From Hyaloraphidium curvatum (taxonomy: Eukaryota > Monoblepharomycota > Hyaloraphidiomycetes > Hyaloraphidiales > Hyaloraphidiaceae), in contig JAIVFI010000028.1 in the NCBI GenBank assembly GCA_025558095.1, positions 62,001-126,000 on the forward strand: a stretch of 64,000 bases of DNA, in the 5' to 3' direction. The notes under the pieces are model-generated. The model made no database searches and was not told the origin of the DNA. It saw only the letters and a list, made by a program, of their open reading frames with translations. Of the stretch, positions 50,838 through 60,853 are shown one piece after another (the stretch's first letter is position 1; every line of letters starts with the position of its first letter). The position numbers and the translations under genes are program-made.

Positions 50838-52286
50838 ATGGGCCCGGCGTTCAGCGACCGCGCGTGGCTCGCGCTGTTTCCGTCCGCCGCATCGCCCGCG
50901 CCATCGCTTGCGCCCGGGCCGCCGCCGGCCGACCCCGCCGCGGCGCTCCGGGTTTCGGACCCGCTCCCGCGGTCCGCGCTGCTCCGCGGCCTGCCGGTCG
51001 CGCCGCTGCGGCTGCTGACGCGGCTGCAGCTGGCCGTCGGCCCGTACGCGCGCCTGGCGCGGCTGAACTACTCGCTCGTGCTCGCCGGGCAGGCGGCCGC
51101 CGTGGCCGTCGTGTTCGTCGTCAACGCCGCGGCCGCGCGGTTCGCGACGCGGGACCTCGTCGTCGGCGCGGTGTGCGTGCTCGTCGAGATCGGCTTCGTC
51201 GCCCTGGCCACCTTCGTCGGTCCCCGCATGAACGCTGCCTTCTCGCACAGCGCGAAGCTGGCGCGCGACCCGGACGCGAGCATCCATCCCTTCGCGGTCT
51301 TTGCGCGGTGGCGGCAGCTGGTGGCCAGTGCGGGAGGCGGCGACACGGGGCTCCTGGAGCACGACCCGGCCGACCCGCGGTGCCCGTGCAGCGACGGGGC
51401 CTGTGCCGGCGGCCTGCCCGGGACCGCCGCGCTGTACCTGGCGCTCGAGCTCGTGACCCGCTGGGCTGTCGCCTATGCGATTCTCGTCTTCCTCTTCTGG
51501 ACCCCCGTCGTCACGCTCGACGGGATCGGCTACTCGTGGTGGTCCGCGCTCATCCTGCTGGTCTACCTCGCCCACTACGCCGTCGTCCAGTTCTGCAACA
51601 CGGCCGCCAGGCTCACGGGGAACGCCGCCGCGCTCGAGCTCTCGCTAAGGCTGCATAATCGCGCGATGCGGATGTGCCTCGCGGACCTGCTCATGCGCCT
51701 GGACGCTGGGGTGGCCGCAGGACAAAAGGGGGAGCAGGATGCCCCCCCGCCGCCGCAGTCTCCGACGGACGAGGAGTACGTGCGATTGTACCACTTCCTC
51801 TCGGATGCGTGGCGCACCCGCTTCCCCGTCTTCCTCCTGACCCCCCTTTTCCTCGTGGCCACCGTGCTGGTCCCGGCGCTCTGCGCCTTCGCCAGCGCCG
51901 CCTCGGGCTCCTGCATCCCCGCTTTCTACCTCTCCGTCATGTTCTATGCCCTCAACCTCCTCGTCATCGACCTCGCCAACGCTTCGGCGGCCAACGCGCA
52001 GATCACCGTCGTCACGGACCTCCTCCGCGAAGCCCGCAGGGAGGTCCGCCTGCTCCTCCTCCGCGCCTCCTCCGCGCCGAACCCCGCATGCGCGGCCCTG
52101 GAGGCCAACGCCGCCGTGCTCTCGTCCTTCCTCGAGGGCGAGGCGTGCAAGGTCCGCTTCCTGGGGTTCAAGGTGGACTACGCCGCCACGAGGACGGTGC
52201 TGGTGACCGTGCTGACGATCGCGGTCGGGCTTTGGAGCGTGCTGAGGCCGTCAGGGGTCAGGGTTGTCATGGACTTTGCATGCTGA
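50838..52286 (+). CDS. Polytopic membrane protein, CxCx4C family (member 2)
   Basis: 482 residues, intronless; the paralogue at 30252..31910 has two introns. Several TM segments are visible (AVAVVFVVNAAAA, GAVCVLVEIGFVALATFVG, AYAILVFLFWTP, ALILLVYLAHYAVVQF, LFLVATVLVPALCAFASAA, LVTVLTIAVGLW). The shared motif is CPCSDGACAGG (CxCx4C-x-GG), then WTP, GSCIPA, a DL..A..E+R.LLL helix and RFLGFKV. An extra acidic/Pro-rich loop (about 295-315) is absent from member 1. Function unknown; loss of introns or retroposition could explain the difference. Confidence 0.75.
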   Translation: MGPAFSDRAWLALFPSAASPAPSLAPGPPPADPAAALRVSDPLPRSALLRGLPVAPLRLLTRLQLAVGPYARLARLNYSLVLAGQAAAVAVVFVVNAAAARFATRDLVVGAVCVLVEIGFVALATFVGPRMNAAFSHSAKLARDPDASIHPFAVFARWRQLVASAGGGDTGLLEHDPADPRCPCSDGACAGGLPGTAALYLALELVTRWAVAYAILVFLFWTPVVTLDGIGYSWWSALILLVYLAHYAVVQFCNTAARLTGNAAALELSLRLHNRAMRMCLADLLMRLDAGVAAGQKGEQDAPPPPQSPTDEEYVRLYHFLSDAWRTRFPVFLLTPLFLVATVLVPALCAFASAASGSCIPAFYLSVMFYALNLLVIDLANASAANAQITVVTDLLREARREVRLLLLRASSAPNPACAALEANAAVLSSFLEGEACKVRFLGFKVDYAATRTVLVTVLTIAVGLWSVLRPSGVRVVMDFAC

Positions 52287-52945
52287 TGCGCGGGCTTGCG
52301 CCGTGCTGAACGGAGATACGGTGCGATCCCAAGAGCCTATAGGGGAGACTGTGTCAGCCGCACACACCGTCGCGGAGGCCCCCACCCCGGCCGCGGAAGA
52401 GCTCCGGCGTCTCAAGCGGGTCGCCCCGCGTAGGCATCCGGCGGAGCAGTTGGGCCGCGCCGGACGTGCGCGCCGCACCGGGGACTGAGGCCTCCAATCC
52501 GCAACGACGGGAGAGCGGTGACACCATCGAGGGAATAGGGAAGCTGCGCGCTAAGGAGCACGGTGTTGGAGGGAGCTTTGGTGCTGGATGTAGCCGGCGT
52601 GGCCACGATAACCACGCTCTGCCCTCCGTACCATCTCGGTAGAAGCAATCCGTACCATGACCATGCAAATTTGACGTCTTGGCCCCCCCGAGGCAGGCCG
52701 ATGACTGCCGTGCGCCGGACAGAAGGACAGTGACAGCTCGTCTCACGCGGGAGCCGGTCGAATCCGCCGTCCGCCGCCCAGATTCGATTTCTGCCGACCA
52801 TTTGGAGCGTGAGAGCCGATATAGAGCCGGTGATGCGGGTTGCCTGATGCTGTTTCGACCCGCTCCGCCCAGCCATTTGGGGTCGCAGACTCGATGCTTT
52901 GCGCGTCCTTTGCACTTCCACCTCTTCGGGCTCCCCGTGCCAGCG
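52287..52945. other. Intergenic region, nothing recognised
   Basis: 659 bp between the membrane protein and the F-box gene. Open frames on both strands are short and compositionally like GC-rich noise. Confidence 0.5.
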
Positions 52946-54737
52946 ATGGCGCCCAACGGGGTCCCGTGGGGCGCCGGCGGCCGCGCGCACACGCCGGAGC
53001 AGGCGCGGCCGCGCGCGTTCCCCGCGGACCATCTGACGTCGCTGCCGACCGACATCGTCCTCGCGCACCTGCTGCCGCGGCTGTCGGCGGCGTCGCTCAC
53101 GCGGTTCCCGCGGCTCTGCCGGGCGACGCACGCGCTGTGGACGGATGCCGCCGACCCGCACGTCAACGCCGTGTGGCGGTCGCGCGTGGCAGCGGACTGG
53201 GGAGCCGCGACCGCCGCGCACTTCGACGCCCCCGGGAAAAAGACCGACTGGGAGGCCGTGTACCGCCTGCAGTACAACGTCGAGCGGGGAATATTCCACT
53301 TCCGCACGGTCGCGGAGCCAAAGGGCCTGGCGAAGCGCGCGGCGAGGCAGCTGGTCATGGAGAGGGAGGCGGGGGGCGACGCGCACTTTGGCATCGCCAT
53401 TCCACCGCCGAGGGAGGTCGAGGTGACCGTGGGGCAGCCGACGATCGTCGAGACGGGCTACGGTGGGCTCCCCTGCTGCGATTCATCTTTTTCTGTCCGT
53501 CTGACTCCGGGGCGACCTCCGAAAACTTTCTTCGCTTCTAGCCGTGAACCTCCGCCTTCTTCAACCCTACATCCTCCACATTCACGGACCGCGAGTAGCG
53601 CTGGCGTCGACCAAAGACCCGTTCCTGCCGCCGCGGTACCTCCCCCCGCACGGCGGCACCGTCGTCGCGCTCGCAACCTGCGGGAGCCTGGCTGCCACCG
53701 CCGGCGAGGACATGCTGTGCCGGGTCTACGATTTTTCCCGCATCTCGGGCGGCCTCCCCAAGCTGGTCGCGGAGCTGCGCGCCGGGGAGGTCCTCGACGT
53801 CGCGCTGTATGGGAACAGGCTGGTCACCTACGACAACTCGAACGTGGTGCGCGTGTTCGAGCTGGGACCGGACATTGCCCAATCCCGCTCATCGGGCGCC
53901 GAGGTACCCCCAGACCGCGCACCGGACGCCGTGCTGGACCTCGGCGAGGTCGTGCGGCGGTACCTCGCCCTGATCGGCCAGCCCGCCTCCAACTTTGCCC
54001 CCGATGACGAGCCGCCGCCGCCTCTCCCCTCCCCATACCCGCCCCTGGACCCAACGACCCTTCAGCGCGAGGTCAAGATCGCCCTCTGCGCGGACCTCCT
54101 CGTCTGCGGCTTCGAAAACACCCACTTCCTCGTCGTCGACCTCGGCCCCGATCCCTCGCGGCACCTCCGCTCCCCCCCCGGCGCTGCCCCAGACGGCACC
54201 CCCCGCTTCACCCTCCGCCAGATGCACTGGCCCCTCCTCTTCCACCTGCACGACCCGTCGCCCCTCTCGTCCCTGGACGCCCCGCAGCGCGGCAACCTCG
54301 GCACCTACGCCTCGACCTCGTACCCGACCGTGCTCCATCTCAGCCCCGCGCACCTCGTCGCCCGGTCCCCGCGCGCCAACGAGCTCCTCGTCTTTTCCCT
54401 GCGCACGGGGGACCTCCTCCACCGCCTCTCCGAATCCGCGTGCTGCCTGCGCGCCGCCGGCTTCCTCCCCCCCGCCGACAACGGGTCCGACGGCGAGGTC
54501 GGCGAGGGCCTCGAGGTGGTCACGGATTTCGCGTACCACCCCGCCGCGGGGGTCGTGCTGTGCACCGCCGAGGACGCGAGGGGCGACGTGCTGCTGCATG
54601 CGTACGATTTCGCGCCGCCGGCGAGGGGGGGGCGGAGGCGCAGGTGGAGGTTCGAGAAGAGGAACCTCGAGTGGGGTGGAGGGGGGGACGGGGTGTACGA
54701 GTACGGGTGTTTTTGGGTCGGGTGGCGCGATCCTTGA
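52946..54737 (+). CDS. F-box protein with WD40-like propeller
   Basis: 570 residues in two exons, 52946..53462 and 53542..54737 (79-nt intron, donor GTGGGC, phase 1). The F-box is at about 28-65 (LTSLPTDIVLAHLLPRLSAA..TRFPRLCRATHALW). The second half has repeated beta-strand units (VVALATCGSLAATAGEDMLCRVYDFS, VLDVALYGNRLVTYDNSNVVRVFEL), consistent with a divergent beta-propeller. It is likely the substrate adaptor of an SCF ubiquitin ligase; the target is unknown. Confidence 0.72.
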
Positions 54738-55007
54738 TTCGGGACGGGTACGGGGGGCGAGGCCTGGGACGGGGATGAGGACGGGGCGTGAGATTTTGGA
54801 GACATACCCAACGGCAGTGATCCATTCAAGCTGTACAGGATATGATATCGACACAAAGCTATTGACCATCGCACGTCAAGAAAGATTCCGCGATGATCTT
54901 AGTTGGTTGTGGAGATGGTGTGACGAGCGCTGGACACGCATGGCGGTGGGCGTGACACGAAATCGTCCCACTCGACCGCCACCATCCCGCACTTCCCTCC
55001 AGCTGAA

Positions 55008-55262
55008 ATATCGGTTCACTCCAGCTTTTCCCTCTTCTTCGGCCTCCAAGTCGACGCCGCCGAACTGCGGCGGGCCCTGCGCATTTTCGAGGCCTGGCGG
55101 CCCGCCGCCGAGGAACTGCGCCTGGCGCACCGTTGCACCGTTTCCGAGGGTCCTATGGCGCAGGACCGCGCCAACTGGTGCGCCTGCATGCCCGCCGAAG
55201 TCCTGCAGGGGATCGAAAGCGCTCTCTGGCGCGCCATCTCGGCCGATCTCCGCAAGGCCTAG
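55008..55262 (+). pseudogene. Decayed 5' half of the local gene family (copy A)
   Basis: Eighty-five codons read ISVHSSFSLFFGLQVDAAEL...AWRPAAEELRLAHR...IESALWRAISADLRKA and stop. They align with the first about 75 residues of the intact gene at 59355 (SSASVFFGVRVD, LWRPAAEELRLAHS, IESALWDAIA). The codon in the place of the ATG is ATA, and the C-terminal two thirds is missing. It lies 90 bp from an ORF with no homology to the lost part. Confidence 0.7.
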
Positions 55263-55582
55263 CTCGCCCGCATGCACCTCTCCCCCGAGGAAACCCGAGA
55301 GGGGCCGTCCGGCCGAGACGACAAGTTGTCTTGAAGGTGGATGTGGATCTCCTCGAACTCCACGTCCTCGATCACGCGCCGAAGTTCTGGGGCCAGATCG
55401 GCTAGAAAGGCGATGGATCGTGGTCGCTTATGTATGTCGACTAGGCGGCGTACTGGAGGCAGGTCATCTGTCGACGAGATATGGCGAGGATCTCTAGCGC
55501 GTCGGGGACGCACGGCCAAGGGAGCTCGAGCACGGTCAACCAGGGCTGAAACTGCTGCCCGGCAACGAGAAACCCCGCTGGA
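55263..55582. other. Intergenic region, nothing recognised
   Basis: 320 bp downstream of the copy A relic. No sequence similar to the missing C-terminal part of the family was found here. Confidence 0.5.
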
Positions 55583-56434
55583 ATGTTCGGACTCGCCAGC
55601 CGCCGTGCGCCCCGGCTCGCGGTCCGCGGGAGCCTCGGCCGGCGCGGCGCGGCGCAGGCCACGCTCGCGGCGCTCGAGGATCGGCTGGTGCGCGGCGAGC
55701 GCGTCGGCGGCGCGGAGCTGCGGGGCGGACTGCTGGGCGCACTGGTGGCGCTGCGGGCCGCCGAGGCCGAGACGGCGGGCCACCGGGCGGGCATGGAGGA
55801 GGCGCGGGCGCGCGCGGACGAGGCGCGGGCCCGCGCGGAGGAAGCGCGGGCGCGCGCGGACCTGGCGGCGACGAGGGCCGAGGAGGCGGCGGCTCGGGTG
55901 GAGGAGGTGCGCCAGGCCACGGCCCTGGAAGCCGAGATCCAGGCGAGAGAGCTGCGGAGCGTGGTTGCCGTGGTGGGCAACCGGGTCGTCGTCGAGATCG
56001 TGACCCGTGTCCTGGCGGAAAAGAGCGGCAAGGGCACGAGGGGGTCGCTCAGCAGCATGTTCGCCGAGCACGTGCTCCCCATGCTGGTCACGGACCGTCA
56101 GGGGAGGAAGGCGCTCACGCCCTTCGGTGAAGAGCTGCTGGCTCCGCTGGAGGGAGCACAGATGGTGAACGTCTACTCCGCCAACGTGGCAGAGCAGCTG
56201 TCGACGCTCTACAAGGACCTCTCGCGCGAGATCCACTTCGCGGTGGACGTCACCCGGCCCGCGGGGATCTACATTTCCGGCCGCGTTGTCCTCCGCGCCG
56301 CGGTCGCGCTTGTGGTGCGGGCCGGGTTCGCTCGGGGCGCGCTGCCCGACTCGCTCTACCGCTACGCGGACGAGGACATGAACGTTCTGAAGGTCATTTC
56401 GGCCGAAGGTGTCTCGGCGGACATCCGGGCGTGA
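55583..56434 (+). CDS. Coiled-coil protein with mitochondrial-like N-terminus
   Basis: 283 residues, intronless. The N-terminal 30 residues are Arg-rich and lack acidic residues (FGLASRRAPRLAVRGSLGRRG), as in mitochondrial presequences. A Glu/Ala/Arg heptad coiled coil covers about 65-125. The C-terminal half has a more ordered region (SVVAVVGNRVVVEIVTRVL; VSADIRA end). No family is recognised. It is set among copies of a local repeat family but is unrelated to it. Confidence 0.6.
   Translation: MFGLASRRAPRLAVRGSLGRRGAAQATLAALEDRLVRGERVGGAELRGGLLGALVALRAAEAETAGHRAGMEEARARADEARARAEEARARADLAATRAEEAAARVEEVRQATALEAEIQARELRSVVAVVGNRVVVEIVTRVLAEKSGKGTRGSLSSMFAEHVLPMLVTDRQGRKALTPFGEELLAPLEGAQMVNVYSANVAEQLSTLYKDLSREIHFAVDVTRPAGIYISGRVVLRAAVALVVRAGFARGALPDSLYRYADEDMNVLKVISAEGVSADIRA
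55799..55861 (+). repeat. Three tandem 21-bp units encoding heptads
   Basis: Units 55799..55819, 55820..55840 and 55841..55861 encode EARARAD, EARARAE and EARARAD with one to three base differences. The DNA repeat equals one coiled-coil heptad, so slippage would change coil length in register. Confidence 0.8.
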
Positions 56435-56793
56435 GGGCGCTCCGATCGATCGGGGCAATGTCCCGGGGAGTCGTTCGTAGCGTCTTTCTCGGGAAGCTTC
56501 TGCACGGTGGAGCTTGCTGGGCTCTGTTTCCTGACACGGGAGTGCGTGGGGTGGACAAGGCGCGGGGCTGTGGGTGTTTTGACTGTGTTCTGTAGCCAAC
56601 CACGGCAGTTGGTCATTCTTTGTTCATCATTTTCGTGAGATACAAACGATTACCCTGCTTTTGCAGCCTCCATTCAGGCAGATCTGACAGTAGCGGCGCC
56701 CGCGCCCGCCCCGACGCGGGTGGTGATTGCACGCACCGCTGAGCTGTCTGTCCCGCACTTCCGAGCCGCAACGATCACTGCCGAGCCACAAAG
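56435..56793. other. Intergenic region, nothing recognised
   Basis: 359 bp between the coiled-coil gene and copy B of the local family. No conserved frame is seen. Confidence 0.45.
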
Positions 56794-57560
56794 ATGCCCG
56801 CCCTCAGCCGCGTGCCCTTCACCCTCTACCGTGTTTCCACCCAATTCCTCGCGCCGCACACAGCGTCGCAGCGCCGCGGCATGGCGGACGACACCGGCTC
56901 GCGCGCCGCCCCAACCGACGCTATGCCCGCCCTCGCCGATCGCGCGTGGAGAGAGTGGGAGGGCATTGATGGTCTTCTAGGGCTTGTCGAGAGCCCCAAG
57001 TACACAACGTCACGCAGAGTGCACGAGCTAGAGGCTATGACCAGAATTTCCCCGTCCTCGTCCTCGTTGCCGGGGCCCGATATACCACGTCACGGTCCAC
57101 CTCCGGAAGTCCCAGAAATCGAAGCGGGGCTTTGGGACGGGCCCCTGGAGGACGACGACGACTGGGAAGACGGCAGCGCCATTCTGACGAGGCGGCTCTC
57201 CGTCGAAGATGAGGCCTTGGACAGGAAGCTGCTCTGTACCCTCGAGGGATGCCTCGGTGTGTCAGCAAGGCTCCTCCAGGGGGACAGGGAGGGCAACCAC
57301 TGTGCTTGCTTCCTGGTCCTCCTGCGGCATGCTCAGTCCATCAGCAGCCTGGATGCGAGAAACGAGGACGGCTTCGACCACGTCGTCTCGGGCGCCCAGA
57401 TTTGCCATCACCGAAGCCGATCGGGAGCGGCTCCTCGCCGCCATGCGGGTGCTCCACCTCGACCAGTACGACGGCGTGAAGCGTTTCGAGATCAGGGATC
57501 TGCCGCCGGGGAAGGTGCCCAAGCCGTCGCGCGATCCGAACAAGGTCGATTTAGGCAGCA
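56794..57560 (+). pseudogene. Frameshifted copy B of the local gene family
   Basis: From about 57112 the frame matches the intact gene at 59355 (EIEAGLWDG; LGVSARLLQGDREGNHCACFLVLLRHA). Near 57400 the homology jumps by one frame to FAITEADRERLLAAMRVLHLDQYDG, corresponding to VRQADRDGLLTALRVLRLDAHGG. No GT..AG pair explains the jump, and about 10 residues of the family are missing at the junction. The N-terminal part (from ATG 56794 or 56881) is not similar to the other copies. It ends against the 3' end of the convergent MDHAR-like gene. Confidence 0.6.
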
Positions 57561-57605
57561 TTATCTCTCCCATACACTCTTTCCCGGTGGGGAATGCCTC
57601 GTTAC

Positions 57606-58886
57606 TCACAGCTTGGAGAGCACGCCTAGTCCCTCTGTGCCGAGATCCTTGGGCGCGGCCGGCTTCTTCGCCACGAGCTTCTCCAGCGCCGTAAACTCCT
57701 CCGGCGTCCCGCCCTCCAGGAACGCCCCCACGATCTTTCCCCCCTCGACCCAGAACTGCCCGAACTTGCCCTTGGACTGGTCCCCGAACGCCACGGGCGA
57801 TCCCTTGGCCACACCGTGGAACTGCCAGCTGAGGTTGAAGAACCGCGAGTAGAAGAACGGCTGGTACGCGATTTCGCCCGGCTCCCCGTTCAGGAGATCC
57901 GCGACCGCATGCCCGCCCGACTTGCGCGCGAGCGTGACGTGCTCCTGCCTCGCGTGGGCGCCGTCGTGCAGCTGCGGGAACGCCGCGACGTCGCCGACGG
58001 CCCAGACGCCCGGGCGGGAGGTGCGGAACCGCCCGTCGACCTTGATCCCGCCGTGGACGAGGTCGAGCTGGCCGGCGAAGAGGTCCGAATTGGGGCGCGC
58101 GCCGATGCCCAGGACAACGAGAGAGGTGGCGAGGCGGCGGCCGTCCTTGAGGACCACGGCGGACGCGGCTCCTTTTTCGCCGACGACCTCGGCCACGAGC
58201 GCGTCCTTGACGAGCTCGATGCCCTTGTCGGCGAAGACCTTCTCGTAATATCCCGCAATGTCCGGGGTAAAGAGCCGCTCCAGCAGCCGCGACTCGGGGA
58301 ACACCACCGAGGCGCGGACGCCGTTGGTGGCCAGCGCGGCGGCAACTTCCATTCCGATGTACCCGCCCCCGACCACAACGGCGCGGGTTCCGGCGGCCTT
58401 TGCGGCGGCGATGTCGGCGACCAGCGCGTCGGCATCGCGCACGTCGCGGAGGTAATGCACCCCCTTGAGCCCATCGCCCTTCGCGCCGAGGTCGGCGAGC
58501 GTGACGGCGCGGGCGCCGGTCCCGATGATCAGCTTCTCGAAGGAGACGGTGTCGCCCGACGCCGTGGTCAGCGTGCGCGCGGCGAGGTCGGCCTTGGCCA
58601 CGCGGGTGGAAGTGAGGAAGTTGACGCCCTTTGCTTCGTAGAACTCTTTGTCTTGCCGCGGGCCGCCAACGCCTGCAGCGGCGAGGAACCCGGGGAGCCG
58701 CGCCGGGTTCGTCGGTGCGAGGTATCCCTTCGAGAGCGCGGGCCGCTCGTACGCCAGCTCGGGCTCGTCGCCGAGGATCGCGAGGGCGCCGGGCTGTCCC
58801 CCGCGGGCCACGAACTCCTTGGCCGCGTAGCCGGCGGACACGCCGCCGCCCACGAAGACGTACGGGAAGGAGAGCTGGCGCGGCAT
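57606..58886 (-). CDS. Monodehydroascorbate reductase-like FAD/NAD oxidoreductase
   Basis: 426 residues, intronless. FAD motif YVFVGGGVSAGYAAKEFVARG is followed by PGALAILGDEPELAYERPALSKGYL and RLPGFLAAAGVGG, a run I associate closely with plant and algal MDHAR. IIGTGARA, the NAD motif AVVVGGGYIGMEVAAAL, and VWAVGDVAAFPQ (second FAD motif) follow, then EHVTLARKSGGHA and YQPFFYSRFFNLSWQFHG. It would reduce monodehydroascorbate or erythroascorbyl radical with NAD(P)H. AIF-like or rubredoxin reductase is the alternative family. It lacks a signal or PTS1 (ends LSKL). Confidence 0.8.
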   Translation of the reverse strand: MPRQLSFPYVFVGGGVSAGYAAKEFVARGGQPGALAILGDEPELAYERPALSKGYLAPTNPARLPGFLAAAGVGGPRQDKEFYEAKGVNFLTSTRVAKADLAARTLTTASGDTVSFEKLIIGTGARAVTLADLGAKGDGLKGVHYLRDVRDADALVADIAAAKAAGTRAVVVGGGYIGMEVAAALATNGVRASVVFPESRLLERLFTPDIAGYYEKVFADKGIELVKDALVAEVVGEKGAASAVVLKDGRRLATSLVVLGIGARPNSDLFAGQLDLVHGGIKVDGRFRTSRPGVWAVGDVAAFPQLHDGAHARQEHVTLARKSGGHAVADLLNGEPGEIAYQPFFYSRFFNLSWQFHGVAKGSPVAFGDQSKGKFGQFWVEGGKIVGAFLEGGTPEEFTALEKLVAKKPAAPKDLGTEGLGVLSKL

Positions 58887-59354
58887 CGTGGGAGATCACG
58901 CAGAACGGACCGGCTCGCGATGGATGGCGGGCGAGCGGAGAATCGGGTCGGATGGTGTTGAAGCCGATCGCGTGCACGCCAGGTGGCGCAACCACCGTTC
59001 TTGCATCGGAGGTCCGCTGCCGCAAAGTGGGGCTTCCGAAATAGAAGCCCGCGTTCCGCTCTTCGCTTTTCAATTCGCTTGTTGGACCGGAGAGCCATCG
59101 TGATTCGTGCACAACACGTGCGAACTGTGAGATCGATGACTACTGAACGAAAGCGACTTCATGGCTTCGAAAAGGGAGCTGCGATTCATCAGACCAATCA
59201 TTCTTCGGCGTTCTGGCTCTGGTTCGGGAAGAATCGAACTGCAGTTAAGCGAGTGACCATCGTCCCACTCGTCCCGGCCGGTTTCCTTTCCGAACACCTC
59301 CCACCGCCGCCTCCCTCATCGTTTCATCGTCATCGTTCTCATCGTCTCGCCGAC
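58887..59354. other. Divergent intergenic region
   Basis: 468 bp between the MDHAR-like gene (minus) and copy C of the local family (plus). No gene recognised. Confidence 0.5.
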
Positions 59355-60050
59355 ATGTCGACCTTTTCGAGCGCCTCCGTCTTTTTCGGCGTCCGCGTCG
59401 ACGGGGCGGCCTTGGACCAGGCGCTCTCCACATTTGCCCTCTGGCGCCCCGCGGCCGAAGAACTTCGCCTCGCCCACTCCTCCCGCTACCCGAACCCTTT
59501 TGCCGCGCTGCCCATCGAGCTAGTCTGGAAAATCGAGTCGGCCTTGTGGGACGCCATCGCGACCGATGACGCGGCCGACGCGGGCGCCCCCAAGGACGAC
59601 CCCCACGCCCCCTTCCTGCGCCTCCTCGAAAAGACCAAGGCACGCGCCGAGGCCCCCAAGATCCTCGGAAAATGGTTCGGCATCTCGGCCCGCTTCTTCC
59701 CCTCGGGCCCCCTAGGCGACAACGGCGACCTATGCTTTCTCGTCCTGCGCCGGCACGCCCGCCCCGTCTCGGAGATCTCCGCCTGCTGCGACGACGACGA
59801 CATGGAGCTGTTCGACGGCGTCGTCTTCGGGCACCAGGCCTTCCGCCTCCCCGCGTCGTACTTCGCCGTGCGGCAGGCCGATCGCGACGGGCTGCTGACC
59901 GCGCTGCGGGTGCTCCGCCTGGATGCGCACGGGGGCGTGCCGCTGGCCAGGGAGCTGCCCGCCAAGGACATGGCGATCGGTGGGGGCAAGGGCGCGGGGA
60001 GGCCGTCCTGGATCGTGCACCATTCGGTGGACTGCGAGGTGATCTGGTGA
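59355..60050 (+). CDS. Unknown protein, intact member of a local three-copy family (copy C)
   Basis: 231 residues, intronless, from ATG at 59355. I do not recognise the family. Recognisable blocks are SSASVFFGVRVDGAALDQAL, LWRPAAEELRLAHS, LPIELVWKIESALWDAIA (short, F-box-like in feel but not convincing), LCFLVLRRHARPVSEI and ADRDGLLTALRVLRLDAHGG. There are no TM segments or signal peptide. Relics with the first and second halves lie at 55008 and 56794, so the family is expanding and decaying here. Confidence 0.65.
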   Translation: MSTFSSASVFFGVRVDGAALDQALSTFALWRPAAEELRLAHSSRYPNPFAALPIELVWKIESALWDAIATDDAADAGAPKDDPHAPFLRLLEKTKARAEAPKILGKWFGISARFFPSGPLGDNGDLCFLVLRRHARPVSEISACCDDDDMELFDGVVFGHQAFRLPASYFAVRQADRDGLLTALRVLRLDAHGGVPLARELPAKDMAIGGGKGAGRPSWIVHHSVDCEVIW

Positions 60051-60853
60051 TCGGTGCGCACGGAGCGCAGCTCGTGTGCTGCAAAAGAGCTATTCAAAAA
60101 CGGGATCGCCATCTGGTGAAAGAACTGGACTACTTCGTGGCTAGGAGCGATAGCGACTGCCATATCGCTGGTGTAAGAGCTCCATTGTGGCTAGGACCTG
60201 CTATGCGCTGCCGTATTCGATTATAAAGACTACTGTACTTCTATAGAGCGAAGACGATACGCAAACCGTTCGAGCCAAGCGGCCGCGTCTTGTTGGATTC
60301 CGTGGTAGATTAAAGTCCGCAAGAACGTCTAGAGGCGCTTGCAGTGGCCATCCCCGGCCCGATATGAGAAGCCCGCTCTGATTGCTCTATCGTCTAATTA
60401 GCCATCGCCAAGAAGTTCGAGGCCGGCTCTGCCGCCAAAAAGGCATAGAGGCTCCTAGCGATCCCTTCCGCGCGGTGTCAATCGGGACGGCCGAGCTTTT
60501 GTAGAGTCAAACGGTCCCATTGCCACCCTCATCGGACAGAACTTCGTCTGCGGGCATCGACACTCAGCTGTCTCCTGTCTCGAACTTGTTGTCCGACAGA
60601 GGTGAGACAGCTTCCGAAGAAACTCGCGGCAATGGCATACTTGCGGGGAAAGTGCCAGCCGGAGCGGCCCAGTGCTCCCTGCTGTTCCAATCATTCCAGG
60701 AGAAGCGTGCAGAATGCAGATCAACACTGTTGCGTGACCTTTGGGTTGTCGCGCGGGGCTTCCTAGGCGGATGTTCGGCCGACCCGGGCGGACCCATCCC
60801 CCCCTTTTGAGACGGCCGATCAGGCCACTTTACGAAAAACCGCTCTCCACAAA
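60051..60853. other. Intergenic region, nothing recognised
   Basis: 803 bp, the largest gap in the window and more AT-rich than its flanks (a stretch near 60215..60260 is TATA-like). No tRNA, repeat or conserved frame was identified. Confidence 0.5.

Noticed and set aside
60405-60440. GTTCGAGGCC resembling a tRNA T-arm
   Set aside because: No matching acceptor stem or A-box upstream; treated as chance.
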